Shown here piece after piece: positions 36,175 through 44,872 of a stretch of DNA of 64,000 nt. This DNA comes from Paraburkholderia atlantica (lineage in GTDB: Bacteria; Pseudomonadota; Gammaproteobacteria; Burkholderiales; Burkholderiaceae). The DNA lies in assembly GCF_009362785.1 (NCBI RefSeq), contig NZ_WHNQ01000004.1, positions 186,001-250,000 on the forward strand, given 5' to 3'. The notes under the pieces were generated by a model. The model was not told where the DNA came from and ran no database searches. It saw only the letters and a list, made by a program, of their open reading frames with translations. The position numbers and the translations under genes are program-made. Numbering within the stretch: the first letter of the stretch is position 1; every line of letters begins with the position of its first letter.

Positions 36175-37118
36175 GCGGTCCGGATACCCCATGCGAACGG
36201 ATCGCGCTCGTCGAAACAAAGACGCCCCTCGGCCGTGATGTGCGCGTGGCCGGTGATGGTCGGAATCACGTGGACGCCGTCGCCCGCCGCGCGATAGCTC
36301 GCCTCGAACACGCTGCCGATGATGCTCTCCTGGCGCCACACCGCGCCTTCGGCGAGCTTGCCGTCGGCCGCGAGACACGCGACCTTCGCGCTCGTGCCGG
36401 TGCCGCACGGCGAGCGGTCGTACGCGTTGCCGGGGCACAGCACGAAGCTGCGGCTGTCGAGGCCGTCGCGCGAGCCCGGTCCGAACAGCTCGATATGGTC
36501 GATTAGCGCGCCGTTCGCGCCGGTGATGTTCTGTGCGATCAGCGCGTCGCGAATCGCCGAGCTGAACGCAGTCAGGCTCGCGATGTTTGCGGCCTCGAGT
36601 TCGTGCCCATGCTCGGCCACGAGGAAAAACCAGTTGCCACCCCAGCCGATGTCACCGGTCAGCACGCCATAGCCTGGCACGTCGACCTGCACGGCCTTGC
36701 GGTGGCGATACGCGGGCACGTTGCGCACCGCGACGCCGCCGTCTTCGTTCAGCGTCGCCTCGACCACGCCGACCGGCGTTTCGATAAGGTGCCGTCCCGG
36801 TCCGATCCGCCCCATGTGCGCGAGCGACACGACGAGCCCGATCGTGCCGTGCCCGCACATGCCGAGATAGCCGACGTTGTTGAAGAAGATCACGCCGGCC
36901 GCGCAGCTCGGATCGTCAGGCTCGCAGAGCAACCCGCCGACCACCACGTCCGAGCCGCGCGGTTCGGTGACGATACCGGCGCGCCAGTCGTCGAAGCGGG
37001 TGCGGAAAACGTCGAGCCGTTGCGCGAGCGTGCCGCCGCCCAGATCCGGGCCACCCGACACCACGAGGCGGGTGGGCTCACCGCCGGTGTGCGAGTCGAT
37101 GATATTGAGGGTTTTCAT
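36171..37118 (-). CDS. lhpA: 4-Hydroxyproline 2-epimerase
   Basis: A 315-residue proline-racemase-family enzyme. Both catalytic cysteines are present: GMCGHG (Cys88) and SPCGTGTSA (Cys238). The second Cys separates epimerases from the dehydratase members, which have Thr at one position. It converts trans-4-hydroxy-L-proline to cis-4-hydroxy-D-proline for the dehydrogenase encoded next. ATG 37118 starts at [15 protein letters not shown], the family's usual start; an ATG three codons earlier (37127) is possible. It is the first gene of the four-gene overlapping operon. Confidence 0.94.
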   Translation of the reverse strand: MKTLNIIDSHTGGEPTRLVVSGGPDLGGGTLAQRLDVFRTRFDDWRAGIVTEPRGSDVVVGGLLCEPDDPSCAAGVIFFNNVGYLGMCGHGTIGLVVSLAHMGRIGPGRHLIETPVGVVEATLNEDGGVAVRNVPAYRHRKAVQVDVPGYGVLTGDIGWGGNWFFLVAEHGHELEAANIASLTAFSSAIRDALIAQNITGANGALIDHIELFGPGSRDGLDSRSFVLCPGNAYDRSPCGTGTSAKVACLAADGKLAEGAVWRQESIIGSVFEASYRAAGDGVHVIPTITGHAHITAEGRLCFDERDPFAWGIRTA

Positions 37119-37306
37119 GTCGCCCATGGTAGGAATCGGGGGCCGGTGGGTCTTGGTGCGCGTGCGCGCGGATTGAGACGATTTCGGCATACCGGCACGA
37201 TGGGCGATCCGCCGTGCGCGCGGCGCGCGGAACCTCCCGAACGGCGCTGGCCAGTGCAACGACCCGCAACGCGGATTTCAGCATATACCCGGCCGACTGC
37301 AGATCT

Positions 37307-38014
37307 TCACCCGCCAAGCACGTGGTCGCCGACCCTCAGCAACCGGTAACCGCTCTTGTATACAGGCTGCAGCCGGAAGCCATTACGCGGCTCGATAGCG
37401 AGCAGCAGACGCAGCCGCGACACGTGACTGTCGATGGTCCGCGTGTATTCGCGCATCTCGCGGCCCCACACCGTCGCGAAGATATGGTCGCGCGACATCA
37501 CGCGACCGATGTTGGAAAAGAGCAGCACCGCGATCCGGTACTGTGTGGGCGACAGCGGCACCGGCTCGCCGCGCAGCGTAACGGCCCGGCGCACTGTGTC
37601 GAAGCGATAAGGGCCGGCCTCGAAACAGGTCGCGGCACTGAAGCGCACCGGATACGCGCGCCGCAGCAGCGCCGCGACTCGCGCGCGAAACTCGGCGTCC
37701 CGCAACGGCAACGCGAGGTATTCGTCGGCGCCGCCCGCGAGCGCGCGCACCATGCTTTCCTCCGACCTGTCGTTCGACACGAACATGATCGGCACATGCT
37801 CGCCTGCCACGAGGCGCACCGAGCGCAACAGGTCCGCGCCGGCGGGCCGCGTATCGTGCCAGTCGAGCACCAGCAGATCCATCGTGGAGTGCACGAGCGA
37901 CCTCGACATCGCGCGGCCGTCCTCATACGCCGCGCAGAAATGGCCGGCTCTCACCAGCATGGATTCAATGGACTGACGCATGACCGGGTCACGCTGAAGA
38001 ACAGCAACACGCAT
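37307..38014 (-). CDS. OmpR/PhoB-type response regulator with degenerate receiver
   Basis: A 235-residue protein. Residues 1-120 are a receiver domain with the phosphoacceptor-type Asp51 (LLVLDWHDTRP) but with the acidic pocket changed (LQRDP in place of VEDDP, so Gln7-Arg8-Asp9) and the invariant Lys replaced by Leu102 (YLALPL). Residues 130-230 are a winged-helix DNA-binding domain (PLSPTQYRIAVLLFSNIGRVMSRDHIFATVW, RTIDSHVSRLR, SGYRLL). No histidine kinase is adjacent. It may act without phosphorylation. ATG 38014 is chosen; the frame is open to 38143. Confidence 0.88.
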   Translation of the reverse strand: MRVAVLQRDPVMRQSIESMLVRAGHFCAAYEDGRAMSRSLVHSTMDLLVLDWHDTRPAGADLLRSVRLVAGEHVPIMFVSNDRSEESMVRALAGGADEYLALPLRDAEFRARVAALLRRAYPVRFSAATCFEAGPYRFDTVRRAVTLRGEPVPLSPTQYRIAVLLFSNIGRVMSRDHIFATVWGREMREYTRTIDSHVSRLRLLLAIEPRNGFRLQPVYKSGYRLLRVGDHVLGG

Positions 38015-38300
38015 GGGATGGACTCTCGACAAGGACTCGCCGGCCATTCTCCGAGGCGCACCCCGGTCCCTCCCTTCGGAGCATTCCGAATTTCGGCGCT
38101 TTCTTCGCCCAACCAGGCGCTTTCGCGGGACTTCCGCTTTCATCCTGTAAAATTCGCGCCGGCCTCCGTCGTCAGCGCGCCCGCCCTATCCGGACGGCGC
38201 GCCCGTGTCCCGTGCTCTACCCAGCGCCTGCCACACTTCTCGCCCGACGACCGCCGTATGTCCACGCGTGACCCGCGTGGCTCCCAATTCCACAAAAGAC

Positions 38301-39608
38301 ATGGCAATGCAAGCAACAAATCTGGGTGGAGCACAGGCTGTCACCCCACGCCCGCTTGGGCACAGCGATTACAAGACACTCGGTCTCGCCGCGCTCGGCG
38401 GCGCGCTCGAGTTCTACGACTTCATCATCTTCGTTTTCTTCGCGCCGGCGATCGGCCAGCTGTTCTTCCCGGCGGCGATGCCGGAGTGGCTGCGTCAGGT
38501 GCAGACCTTCGGCATTTTCGCAGCCGGTTATCTGGCACGGCCGCTCGGCGGCATCATCATGGCGCACTTCGGCGACCTGTTCGGCCGCAAGCGCATGTTC
38601 ACGCTGAGCGTGCTGCTGATGTCGGTGCCGACGCTGCTGATGGGCCTGATGCCCACCTACGCGAGCATCGGCGTGCTCGCGCCGGTGCTGCTGTTGCTGT
38701 TCCGCGTGATGCAGGGCGCGGCGGTAGGCGGCGAAGTGCCGGGCGCATGGGTGTTCGTGTCCGAGCATGTGCCCGGGCGGCACGTCGGCTATGCGTGCGG
38801 CACGCTGACGGCCGGCCTCACGGCCGGCATTCTGCTCGGCTCGCTGATCGCGTCGGCAGTGAATCGCCATTTCACGCCGGCCGATATTTCCGAGTTTGCA
38901 TGGCGTATTCCGTTCCTCATCGGCGGCGTGTTCGGCATGTTCTCGGTGTATCTGCGCCGCTGGCTGCACGAGACGCCGGTGTTCGCCGAGCTGAAGCAGC
39001 GCAAGGCGATCGCCGCGGAAGTGCCGCTGAAGGCCGTACTGCGCGATCACGGCCGCGCGGTGATCGTATCGATGCTGCTCACGTGGATGCTGTCGGCGGC
39101 GATCGTCGTCGTGATCCTGATGACGCCGACGCTGCTGCAAAAGCAATTCCACATCGAGCCGGCCACCGCGCTGCTCGCGAACTGCGTCGCGACGCTGTGC
39201 CTGACGATCGGCTGCGTGATGGCGGGTTCGATCGCCGGCCGCATCGGCGCGGGTCGCACGATTTTCGTCGGCGGCATTGCGCTTGCAATCACGTACTACG
39301 TGATGTTTCGCCAGTTGGCGGTCGATACGTCCGTGCTCGTGCCGCTGTATGCACTGGCCGGGCTGTTCGTCGGCGTGATCGGCGCGATTCCGCTCGTGAT
39401 GGTCCGCGGATTCCCGCCAGTGGTGCGCTTCTCGGGCATCTCGTTCTCGTATAACGTCGCGTACGCGGTGTTCGGCGGTCTGACGCCGATCGTCGTGTCG
39501 CTGATGATGAAGTCGAACCCGCTGGCCGCGCCGCTGTATGTCGCGGCGATCTGCGTGCTGGGCGCACTGACCACGCTGTTCATCAAGGATGCGCCGCAGG
39601 CGCGTTGA
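38301..39608 (+). CDS. MFS transporter, metabolite:H+ symporter (MHS) family
   Basis: A 435-residue, 12-segment transporter. GGALEFYDFIIFVFFAPAIGQLFFP (segment 1) and GYLARPLGGIIMAHFGDLFGRKRMF (loop 2-3) are hallmarks of the MHS/ProP-like branch, which takes up organic acids, betaines or proline-like compounds with protons. Proximity to the hydroxyproline operon makes an amino-acid-type substrate possible, but the response regulator lies between, so this is only suggestive. Starts at 38301 (ATG) or 38307 are equally weak in ribosome-binding site. A GC-rich hairpin without T-run (39662-39691) follows. Confidence 0.88.
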   Translation: MAMQATNLGGAQAVTPRPLGHSDYKTLGLAALGGALEFYDFIIFVFFAPAIGQLFFPAAMPEWLRQVQTFGIFAAGYLARPLGGIIMAHFGDLFGRKRMFTLSVLLMSVPTLLMGLMPTYASIGVLAPVLLLLFRVMQGAAVGGEVPGAWVFVSEHVPGRHVGYACGTLTAGLTAGILLGSLIASAVNRHFTPADISEFAWRIPFLIGGVFGMFSVYLRRWLHETPVFAELKQRKAIAAEVPLKAVLRDHGRAVIVSMLLTWMLSAAIVVVILMTPTLLQKQFHIEPATALLANCVATLCLTIGCVMAGSIAGRIGAGRTIFVGGIALAITYYVMFRQLAVDTSVLVPLYALAGLFVGVIGAIPLVMVRGFPPVVRFSGISFSYNVAYAVFGGLTPIVVSLMMKSNPLAAPLYVAAICVLGALTTLFIKDAPQAR

Positions 39609-39661
39609 GCCGACTGAACCCGCTTCGTCGATCCGCATCTAGCGCGTCGACGAAGCGCTCC

Positions 39662-39691
39662 GCGACGGCGCGACTTTCAGCGCGCCGTCGC
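39662..39691 (+). other. GC-rich stem-loop downstream of the MHS transporter
   Basis: Perfect 11-bp arms GCGACGGCGCG / CGCGCCGTCGC around an eight-base loop. No T-run follows, so it is not a classical terminator; it may protect mRNA ends or pause polymerase. Confidence 0.4.
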
Positions 39692-39762
39692 CCGCACGGG
39701 CGACATCCATACTTCAGGCCGCGCCGAAACGTGGCACGCTGCATCGGGCATACGATGCAGTC

Positions 39763-41223
39763 ATGAACTCATCCAAATCCTCCTTTTCGCCCGCCCTCGG
39801 CCGCATTCTGGCGACCGTCAGCGTCGGCTTCGTGGTCACGCAACTCGACGTGACCATCGTCAACATCGCGCTGCCACGAATCGGCGCGGACCTGCACGCG
39901 AACGTCGCGGGACTGCAATGGGTCGTCGATGCGTACACGCTCGCGTTCGCCGTGCTGATGCTGTCGGCCGGCGCGCTCGGCGACCGTTTCGGCGCGCGGC
40001 GCATGTACGCCTGCGGGATCGTGCTGTTCGCGCTCGCGTCGCTGGCCTGCGGGCTCGCGCTCGACGCCCCGATGCTGGTCGCCGCGCGCGCGATCCAAGG
40101 CATCGGCGCGGCCGCGATGCTGCCGAATTCGCTCGCGCTGCTCAATCAGTCGTTCGGCCACGAACCGAAGCCGCGGGCACGTGCGGTCGGCCTGTGGACC
40201 GCGTCCGGCGCGATTTCGATCGCCGCCGGGCCGGTGGCCGGCGGTCTGCTGATCGCCGCGTTCGGCTGGCGCAGCATCTTTCTGGTCAATCTGCCGATCT
40301 GCGCAGCCGGCCTGCTCGCGACGCTGCTGTGGATTCCGCGTCCGCAAACCGCGCAGCGCGGCGCGCCCGCCGCCGCTCGCGGCACCGCCGGCGCGACGCC
40401 GCGCGGCATCGATCTCGGCGGCCAGTGTCTCGCGATCGTCGCGCTGACCGCGTTCGTCGCCGCGGTAATCGAATGGCGGCCGCTCGGGCTCGCGCATCCG
40501 CTGGTCGCCGGCGGCTTCGTGCTGGCGCTGCTGGCGGCGGTTGCGTTCCTGTTCGTCGAAGCGCGCGTCGCGAGCCCGATGCTGCCGCTGTCGCTGTTCG
40601 GCACGCGCACGTTCAGCGCCGCGGTGCTGTTCGGCATCTGCGTGAACCTGACGTATTACGGCATGGTGTTCGTGCTGAGCCTTTACCTGCAGCGTGTGCG
40701 CGGCTATACGCCGTTGCAGGCGGGCCTCGCGTTCCTGCCGCTGACGGGCGGCTTCCTGATCTCGAACGTCGCGAGCGGCTGGGTGATCGGCCGCCTGGGG
40801 GTGCGTGTGCCGATGATCCTCGGCGCGATTACGGCCGGTCTCGGCTACGGCCTGCTCCATCTCGTCGATGCCGACACGCCGCTGATTGGCCTGGTGCTGC
40901 CGTTTTTGCTGATTCCGTCGGGCATGGGACTCGCGGTGCCGGCGATGACCACGGCGGTGCTCGCATCGACCGAAGCGCGGCGCGCGGGCACGGCGTCCGC
41001 GGTATTGAACACGGCGCGCCAGGCTGGCGGCGCGGTGGGCGTGGCGGCGTTCGGCGCGCTCGCGGGCGGCGCGGCCGCGACCGAGATCGTGCCGGGGATG
41101 CAGGCGGCCACGGCCATTTCGGTGGGATTGCTGGTGCTGGGTCTCGCGCTCGCGTGTTTCGTGCATCCGGAGCCGCACGCGACGGCATCGTCTGGGCGCG
41201 GGGCGAGAGCCGCGAGTAAGTAA
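39763..41223 (+). CDS. MFS multidrug efflux transporter, DHA2 (14-segment) family
   Basis: A 486-residue transporter with about 14 hydrophobic segments. The start VGFVVTQLDVTIVNIALPRIG is the DHA2 motif D1-type signature, WVVDAYTLAFAVLMLSAGALGDRFGARRMY covers segment 2 and loop 2-3, and ALLNQSF... then GLWTASGAISIAAGPVAGGLL is the antiporter motif C. It should export a toxic compound in exchange for protons. It stands alone between the MHS transporter and the minus-strand cluster. Confidence 0.9.
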   Translation: MNSSKSSFSPALGRILATVSVGFVVTQLDVTIVNIALPRIGADLHANVAGLQWVVDAYTLAFAVLMLSAGALGDRFGARRMYACGIVLFALASLACGLALDAPMLVAARAIQGIGAAAMLPNSLALLNQSFGHEPKPRARAVGLWTASGAISIAAGPVAGGLLIAAFGWRSIFLVNLPICAAGLLATLLWIPRPQTAQRGAPAAARGTAGATPRGIDLGGQCLAIVALTAFVAAVIEWRPLGLAHPLVAGGFVLALLAAVAFLFVEARVASPMLPLSLFGTRTFSAAVLFGICVNLTYYGMVFVLSLYLQRVRGYTPLQAGLAFLPLTGGFLISNVASGWVIGRLGVRVPMILGAITAGLGYGLLHLVDADTPLIGLVLPFLLIPSGMGLAVPAMTTAVLASTEARRAGTASAVLNTARQAGGAVGVAAFGALAGGAAATEIVPGMQAATAISVGLLVLGLALACFVHPEPHATASSGRGARAASK

Positions 41224-41262
41224 ACGGTGTGTGTAACGCAGCGGTGGGTGTAACGCAGGCGC

Positions 41263-41538
41263 CTACAGCGACGCCTCCTGAATCGTGCCGGTATCGATCG
41301 CGCGCTCGATCAGGCCTTCGTTGCGCGCCTTGGCGATCGCATCGGCGACCAGTTTCTCCGGGTCCTCGATCTCCGCCTTCAGCGTGCCGATGAATCCGGA
41401 CGCGTCCAGAACCACCAGCGTCTTCGCAGAATCGGCGAGGCTGATGATCACGCGATGCGGCGTCGCCCCTTCGCCGAGACTTGCGCACAATTGCGTCACC
41501 TTGCCGCCGATCATTTGCTCGAAGTTCTGAATCATCAT
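41263..41538 (-). CDS. Small hypothetical protein (91 aa)
   Basis: A 91-residue acidic protein with alternating strands and helices (VIISLADSAKTLVVLDASGF, then LVADAIAKARNEGLIERAI). No signal peptide or membrane segment. GGGGGCAG directly precedes two consecutive ATG codons (41538, 41535). I do not recognise the family. It is the last gene of a possible six-gene minus-strand cluster whose first gene lies behind an XRE operator at 43879. Confidence 0.65.
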   Translation of the reverse strand: MMIQNFEQMIGGKVTQLCASLGEGATPHRVIISLADSAKTLVVLDASGFIGTLKAEIEDPEKLVADAIAKARNEGLIERAIDTGTIQEASL

Positions 41539-41597
41539 CTGCCCCCTTGATTGGCGCGGATTGGAAACCCTGCTGGTAGCAGGATGCGGGCCGCGTT

Positions 41598-42032
41598 TTA
41601 CAGGCCGCCGAGTCCGCTGCGCGGCGCGCGCGCATTGTCGATGCTCAGACGCCCCGCGCCGGTGACGAACAGCAGCAGGAAACCGCCCGCGATGCCGATG
41701 TTCTTCCAGAAATGAATCACCATGTCGTGCTGCAACGCAGGGTCGGTGATATTCCAGAAGTCGTGGCCGAGCACCGCTGTCGCCACCGTATACACCGCCA
41801 TGATCAGCGCGAGCGGCCGAACCTTGAAGCCGACCACGAGCAGCAGGCCGCCGAGCACCTCGACCGCGGTTGCGATCGGCGCGGCGATCTGCACGAACGG
41901 CACGCCCTTCGAATGCAGGTAGCCGACGAAGCCCGCATAGCCCAGCAGCTTCATCACCCCACTCCACAGGAACAGCACGGAAAGCGCAAGACGGGCGATG
42001 AAAATAATGCCGAAATCGACGGGACGCGACAT
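41598..42032 (-). CDS. DoxX-family membrane protein
   Basis: A 144-residue protein with four hydrophobic segments. IARLALSVLFLWSGVMKLLGYAGFVGYL and PIATAVEVLGGLLLVVGFKVRPLALIMAVYT are typical of DoxX/YphA-type proteins. These are inner-membrane proteins linked in some bacteria to redox stress or quinone-dependent steps; the role here is unknown. AGGAGT precedes ATG 42032. It is 103 bases past the VOC gene. Confidence 0.88.
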   Translation of the reverse strand: MSRPVDFGIIFIARLALSVLFLWSGVMKLLGYAGFVGYLHSKGVPFVQIAAPIATAVEVLGGLLLVVGFKVRPLALIMAVYTVATAVLGHDFWNITDPALQHDMVIHFWKNIGIAGGFLLLFVTGAGRLSIDNARAPRSGLGGL

Positions 42033-42135
42033 GGGGGGACTCCTGTAATGAATAAGCAGCAGACCCGAATAGGCGGGCTCAGTTCCCCGCCTCGCCCCTG
42101 AGCATATGTGCAATGGCGCCGATTTCCAAGCCCGC

Positions 42136-42543
42136 TCAGGCTGGCGGATAGGTGGCGACCTCGATCAGGTTGCCGTCCGGGTCGCGGCAATACACCGAGG
42201 TCATCTTGCCGCGCGCGCCGTCGCGCTCCACCGGCCCCGCTTCGATCGCGACGCCTTGCGCGAGCCAGTGCGCCTTGACGTCGTCCGGGCTTGCGGTGGT
42301 CACGAAGCACAGGTCCGCCGTGCCCGGCACCACCTCGCGCGACGTGAACCACGCGACGGTATCGGCCGACGCGGGACGCAGATTGATCTTCTGATTGCCG
42401 TAGGTCATTGCCACGCGCGTGCCGCTGCGGGACATGAACTCGGTGCGTCGCATGCCGAGCATCCGCGCGTACCACGCCGCGCTCACTTCGACGTCAGCGA
42501 CGTTCAGAACGAGATGATCGAGACTGTCTAGCTGGAAGCCCAT
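42136..42543 (-). CDS. VOC-family (glyoxalase/fosfomycin-resistance fold) protein
   Basis: A 135-residue vicinal-oxygen-chelate protein. The first module has LDHLVLNVADVEVSAAWYARMLGMRR with a metal-ligand His near residue 10; the second has ADLCFVT and DPDGNLIEVATYP with the usual Glu ligand. Two beta-alpha-beta-beta-beta modules give the normal length. Possible roles are lactoylglutathione lyase-like, thiol transferase or dioxygenase; the sequence does not decide. ATG 42543 begins MGFQLDSLDHL. Confidence 0.88.
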   Translation of the reverse strand: MGFQLDSLDHLVLNVADVEVSAAWYARMLGMRRTEFMSRSGTRVAMTYGNQKINLRPASADTVAWFTSREVVPGTADLCFVTTASPDDVKAHWLAQGVAIEAGPVERDGARGKMTSVYCRDPDGNLIEVATYPPA

Positions 42544-42579
42544 GGTTTTGTCGTGATGAATCGGGGAAGGTGGTCGCAA

Positions 42580-43044
42580 CTATGCGCGTGGCGCGTCCGG
42601 TGCGAGCAACACGCCCTTCGTGAACACGAAGCAACCATAGCCGCGCTCCTCGCCCGTCGCGATCACGCAGTATGCGCGGCGAGCACGCTCGTAAAACGCG
42701 AATCGCTCGATCGACACGAACGGCACCTCGCGCCCCTCTCCCGCGTTGACCTCGGCTTGCGCTTCGCGCTGCACCGCGGGAATAGTCTGCGGCTCGCCCA
42801 CCACTTCCATGCGCGACGCGGGATGCTCGATGAAGGTGTCGAGCGGCAGCACCGACAGCACCGCGCGGATCGCGCGCGGCGAACTGACGCCGTCGAGGCG
42901 CAGCGGCCTGCCGAGCACGGTATCGCGCGCGACCGCGTCGGCCGGGAAGTTGGCGTCGCAGATCACGAGTTCGTCGCCGTGGCCCATCGAGCGCAGCGCG
43001 TGGAGGATATCGGCGTTCAGTAGCGGGTCCAGATTTTTCAGCAC
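42580..43044 (-). CDS. RbsD/FucU-family mutarotase
   Basis: A 154-residue protein of the RbsD/FucU family, which speeds conversion between anomers of sugars such as L-fucose or ribose. Diagnostic strings are LLNADILHALRSMGHGDELVICDANFPAD (with the catalytic-type His and Asp), RLDGVSSPRAIRAVLSVLPLD, and the C-terminal GYGCFVFTKGVL. A GTG at 43044 with AGGAGA just upstream is preferred over an ATG at 43074 with no site. It has no sugar transporter or kinase beside it, so the sugar is unknown. Confidence 0.88.
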   Translation of the reverse strand: MLKNLDPLLNADILHALRSMGHGDELVICDANFPADAVARDTVLGRPLRLDGVSSPRAIRAVLSVLPLDTFIEHPASRMEVVGEPQTIPAVQREAQAEVNAGEGREVPFVSIERFAFYERARRAYCVIATGEERGYGCFVFTKGVLLAPDAPRA

Positions 43045-43108
43045 GGGGTCTCCTGGTCGTTCGGTTGGGAACATGCCGCGGCGGTGAGGTCGTGTGTGTC
43101 ACGCGTCA

Positions 43109-43387
43109 TCAGCACGACGATCGATTGTAGCAAGCGCGTCGCGCGTCTTGCGGCGCTGCGCTCGCACCGCATTGGCAGCGCAGCCATCCGACCAGAGCGA
43201 GCAGCACGAGCCCCGCGCCGCCGAGCACCGGCTCGCGCCAACCGAACAGTGCGATGAACATGAACGCCCGCGCGCCGCCGAGCAGCGCAAAACCGGCGAT
43301 CGCGCTCGATAACGCATCGAACGCGGCCGCGACGCGCAGCAACGCGAGATGGACTTGTGCGGGCCTGGCAGCGGCGGGGTCGTGCAT
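43109..43387 (-). CDS. Small membrane protein (92 aa)
   Basis: A 92-residue protein with two hydrophobic segments (about residues 20-45 and 50-68) and a Cys-containing tail (WLRCQCGASAAPQDARRACYN). It would be a small inner-membrane protein. GGAGA precedes ATG 43387. It sits 22 bases past the NTF2-like gene, so the two are probably co-transcribed. No family is recognised. Confidence 0.65.
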   Translation of the reverse strand: MHDPAAARPAQVHLALLRVAAAFDALSSAIAGFALLGGARAFMFIALFGWREPVLGGAGLVLLALVGWLRCQCGASAAPQDARRACYNRSSC

Positions 43388-43409
43388 GATCGTCTCCGTG
43401 AAAAGCGCC

Positions 43410-43778
43410 TCAGGCGGCGCCGGGGGTTTCGTCGAGGAAACCGGTGACCGCTTGCAAGCGTCCATGCGCGTCCACCACGCCGAAGTCGGAGCCCTTCACG
43501 ATCGCCTCGCCCGCGGGTGTCGTCAGTGCCCACGAGAAGCGCAGGCGATTCGCGAAGCCGTCGACGTCGGTCGTACGGCGAAACGTGTGATGCGGAAAGC
43601 GCTCGTGCACCGCGCGGATCATCGCGTCGATGCCATCGTGGCCCGCCCCCGCCAGCAGCGGGTCGCGATAGTCGGCGTCGGCGCTCCACGTGGCCGCGAT
43701 CAACTCGCGACGACGCGCGCCATCGGTCTCGTTCCAGATATCGAAATAACGGTCGATCAAATCGGTATGCGCATTCAT
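43410..43778 (-). CDS. NTF2/SnoaL-like protein
   Basis: A 122-residue protein of the NTF2-like fold. LIDRYFDIWNETDGARRRELIAATWSADADYRDPLLAGAGHDGI and FRRTTDVDGFANRLRFSWAL, then FLDET at the end are typical of SnoaL-like polyketide-cyclase relatives, which form a small cup-shaped ligand pocket. Function in this context is unknown. It is the first gene of a likely minus-strand cluster (through 41263) and has an XRE-type operator about 100 bases upstream (43879), identical but for one base to the site before the XRE gene. Confidence 0.85.
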   Translation of the reverse strand: MNAHTDLIDRYFDIWNETDGARRRELIAATWSADADYRDPLLAGAGHDGIDAMIRAVHERFPHHTFRRTTDVDGFANRLRFSWALTTPAGEAIVKGSDFGVVDAHGRLQAVTGFLDETPGAA

Positions 43779-44146
43779 CTCAAACTCCTCGATTGGTAGG
43801 ACTGAGCACTTCGCGCCTCATACGCATCGCATGCGGCGGGCTCGGAATGAAGATTGACGGTTCGCGTGCATTGCGTCGATTACGTGAGAGGTAATCAAGC
43901 GAATGCAGCGTCGCTGTCACGCATCGTCTTTCGCTGTCCTTCACGCCAAATAGGCCGTTCGGCCGAGTCGTCAAAAAACCTTTGCATCGCTAACCTCACG
44001 TGACTGATCGAAGCCTGCCGATGACATCGCGAGGCAAGCACTGCAATGAACAGGAGGACGGCTTGGACCGCTTTATCGAGACACTTTTTTCGCTTGCGCG
44101 ACCGTATCCCAGGAGATACACTCATCCGCAGATCGAAACACCGCGC
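43779..44146. other. Divergent intergenic region NTF2-like gene / toxin-antitoxin
   Basis: About 370 bases. It holds the 17-bp repeat at 43879-43895 and the TA promoter. The toxin frame is open through the right half; a TTG at 44063 with an excellent AGGAGG could start a longer toxin. Confidence 0.6.
43879..43895. promoter_or_regulatory. 17-bp inverted repeat, candidate operator of the XRE regulator
   Basis: Reads ATTACGTGAGAGGTAAT; its reverse complement differs at one base from the site at 44873-44889. It lies about 100 bases upstream of the NTF2-like gene on the minus strand. Confidence 0.7.
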
Positions 44147-44452
44147 GTGTACACGATCAACTGCACCGAGGAGTTCGATCGCTGGCTTCACGGCCTCACC
44201 GACCTCAAGGCCAAGGCGCAAATTCTCGTGCGAATCCGGCGCGCGGAACGCGGGCTTTTCGGCGACGCGAAGTTGCTGGAAAACGGCGTGTTCGAGATGC
44301 GCATCGATTGCGGCCCGGGTTATCGGGTCTACTACGCACGCGAGGGGCGCGTGATGTATCTGCTGCTGTGCGGGGGTAACAAGTCCACGCAGCAGGCCGA
44401 TATCAGGCATGCCGGAGCAATGTGGACAACCATCAGAAAGGAACGGTCATGA
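44147..44452 (+). CDS. Type II toxin, RelE/ParE superfamily (HigB-type)
   Basis: A protein of about 101 residues. VYTINCTEEFDRWLHGLTDLKAKAQILVRIRRAERG, then ENGVFEMRIDCGPGYRVYYAREG and LLLCGGNKSTQQADI match the addiction-module killer group of the RelE/ParE superfamily, mRNA-cleaving or gyrase-poisoning toxins. A GTG at 44147 begins the conserved part but has no ribosome-binding site; a TTG at 44063 with AGGAGG would add 28 residues. The stop overlaps the antitoxin start by four bases (ATGA). Toxin-first order is typical of higBA-like pairs. Confidence 0.85.
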   Translation: MYTINCTEEFDRWLHGLTDLKAKAQILVRIRRAERGLFGDAKLLENGVFEMRIDCGPGYRVYYAREGRVMYLLLCGGNKSTQQADIRHAGAMWTTIRKERS

Positions 44453-44751
44453 GCAAGATCAAAACGGCACGCTTCGACGCATCGAAGTACCTCGACAACG
44501 ACGAAATGGTCGCGGCCTATCTGAACGCCGCGCTCGACCAGGGCGACTCCGATCTGCTGCTCGCCGCCATCGCGGACATCGCCAAGGCACGCGGCATCAC
44601 GAAGATCGCCGCGGCAGCGGGTCTGGGCCGCGAAAGTCTGTACAAGACACTCGCGCCCGGCTCCAAGCCACGCATGGACACGGTCCTGAAGCTGGCGAGT
44701 GCGATCGGCGTCAAATTCACCGCCGTGCCGCTGCGCCTGGCTGCCGCCTGA
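44449..44751 (+). CDS. Type II antitoxin with Xre-type helix-turn-helix (HigA-type)
   Basis: A 100-residue antitoxin. The N-terminal part (FDASKYLDNDEMVAAYLNAALDQGD) and the helix-turn-helix (ITKIAAAAGLGRESLYKTLAPGSKPRMDTVLKLASAIGVKF) match the addiction-module antidote family. It neutralises the toxin encoded just upstream and probably represses the operon. AAGGAA precedes ATG 44449, which overlaps the toxin stop. Confidence 0.92.
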   Translation: MSKIKTARFDASKYLDNDEMVAAYLNAALDQGDSDLLLAAIADIAKARGITKIAAAAGLGRESLYKTLAPGSKPRMDTVLKLASAIGVKFTAVPLRLAAA

Positions 44752-44872
44752 GCCGGGCGCTGCGCTGGCCACGGTGTCGCGCGAGTTCGCGCATGGCGGC
44801 CGAGGCAGGCGCAATCGTTGGTGTGAATCGACGGTATCGGCCGCGGGTTACGTTGATTGAAATTGGCGGGGC

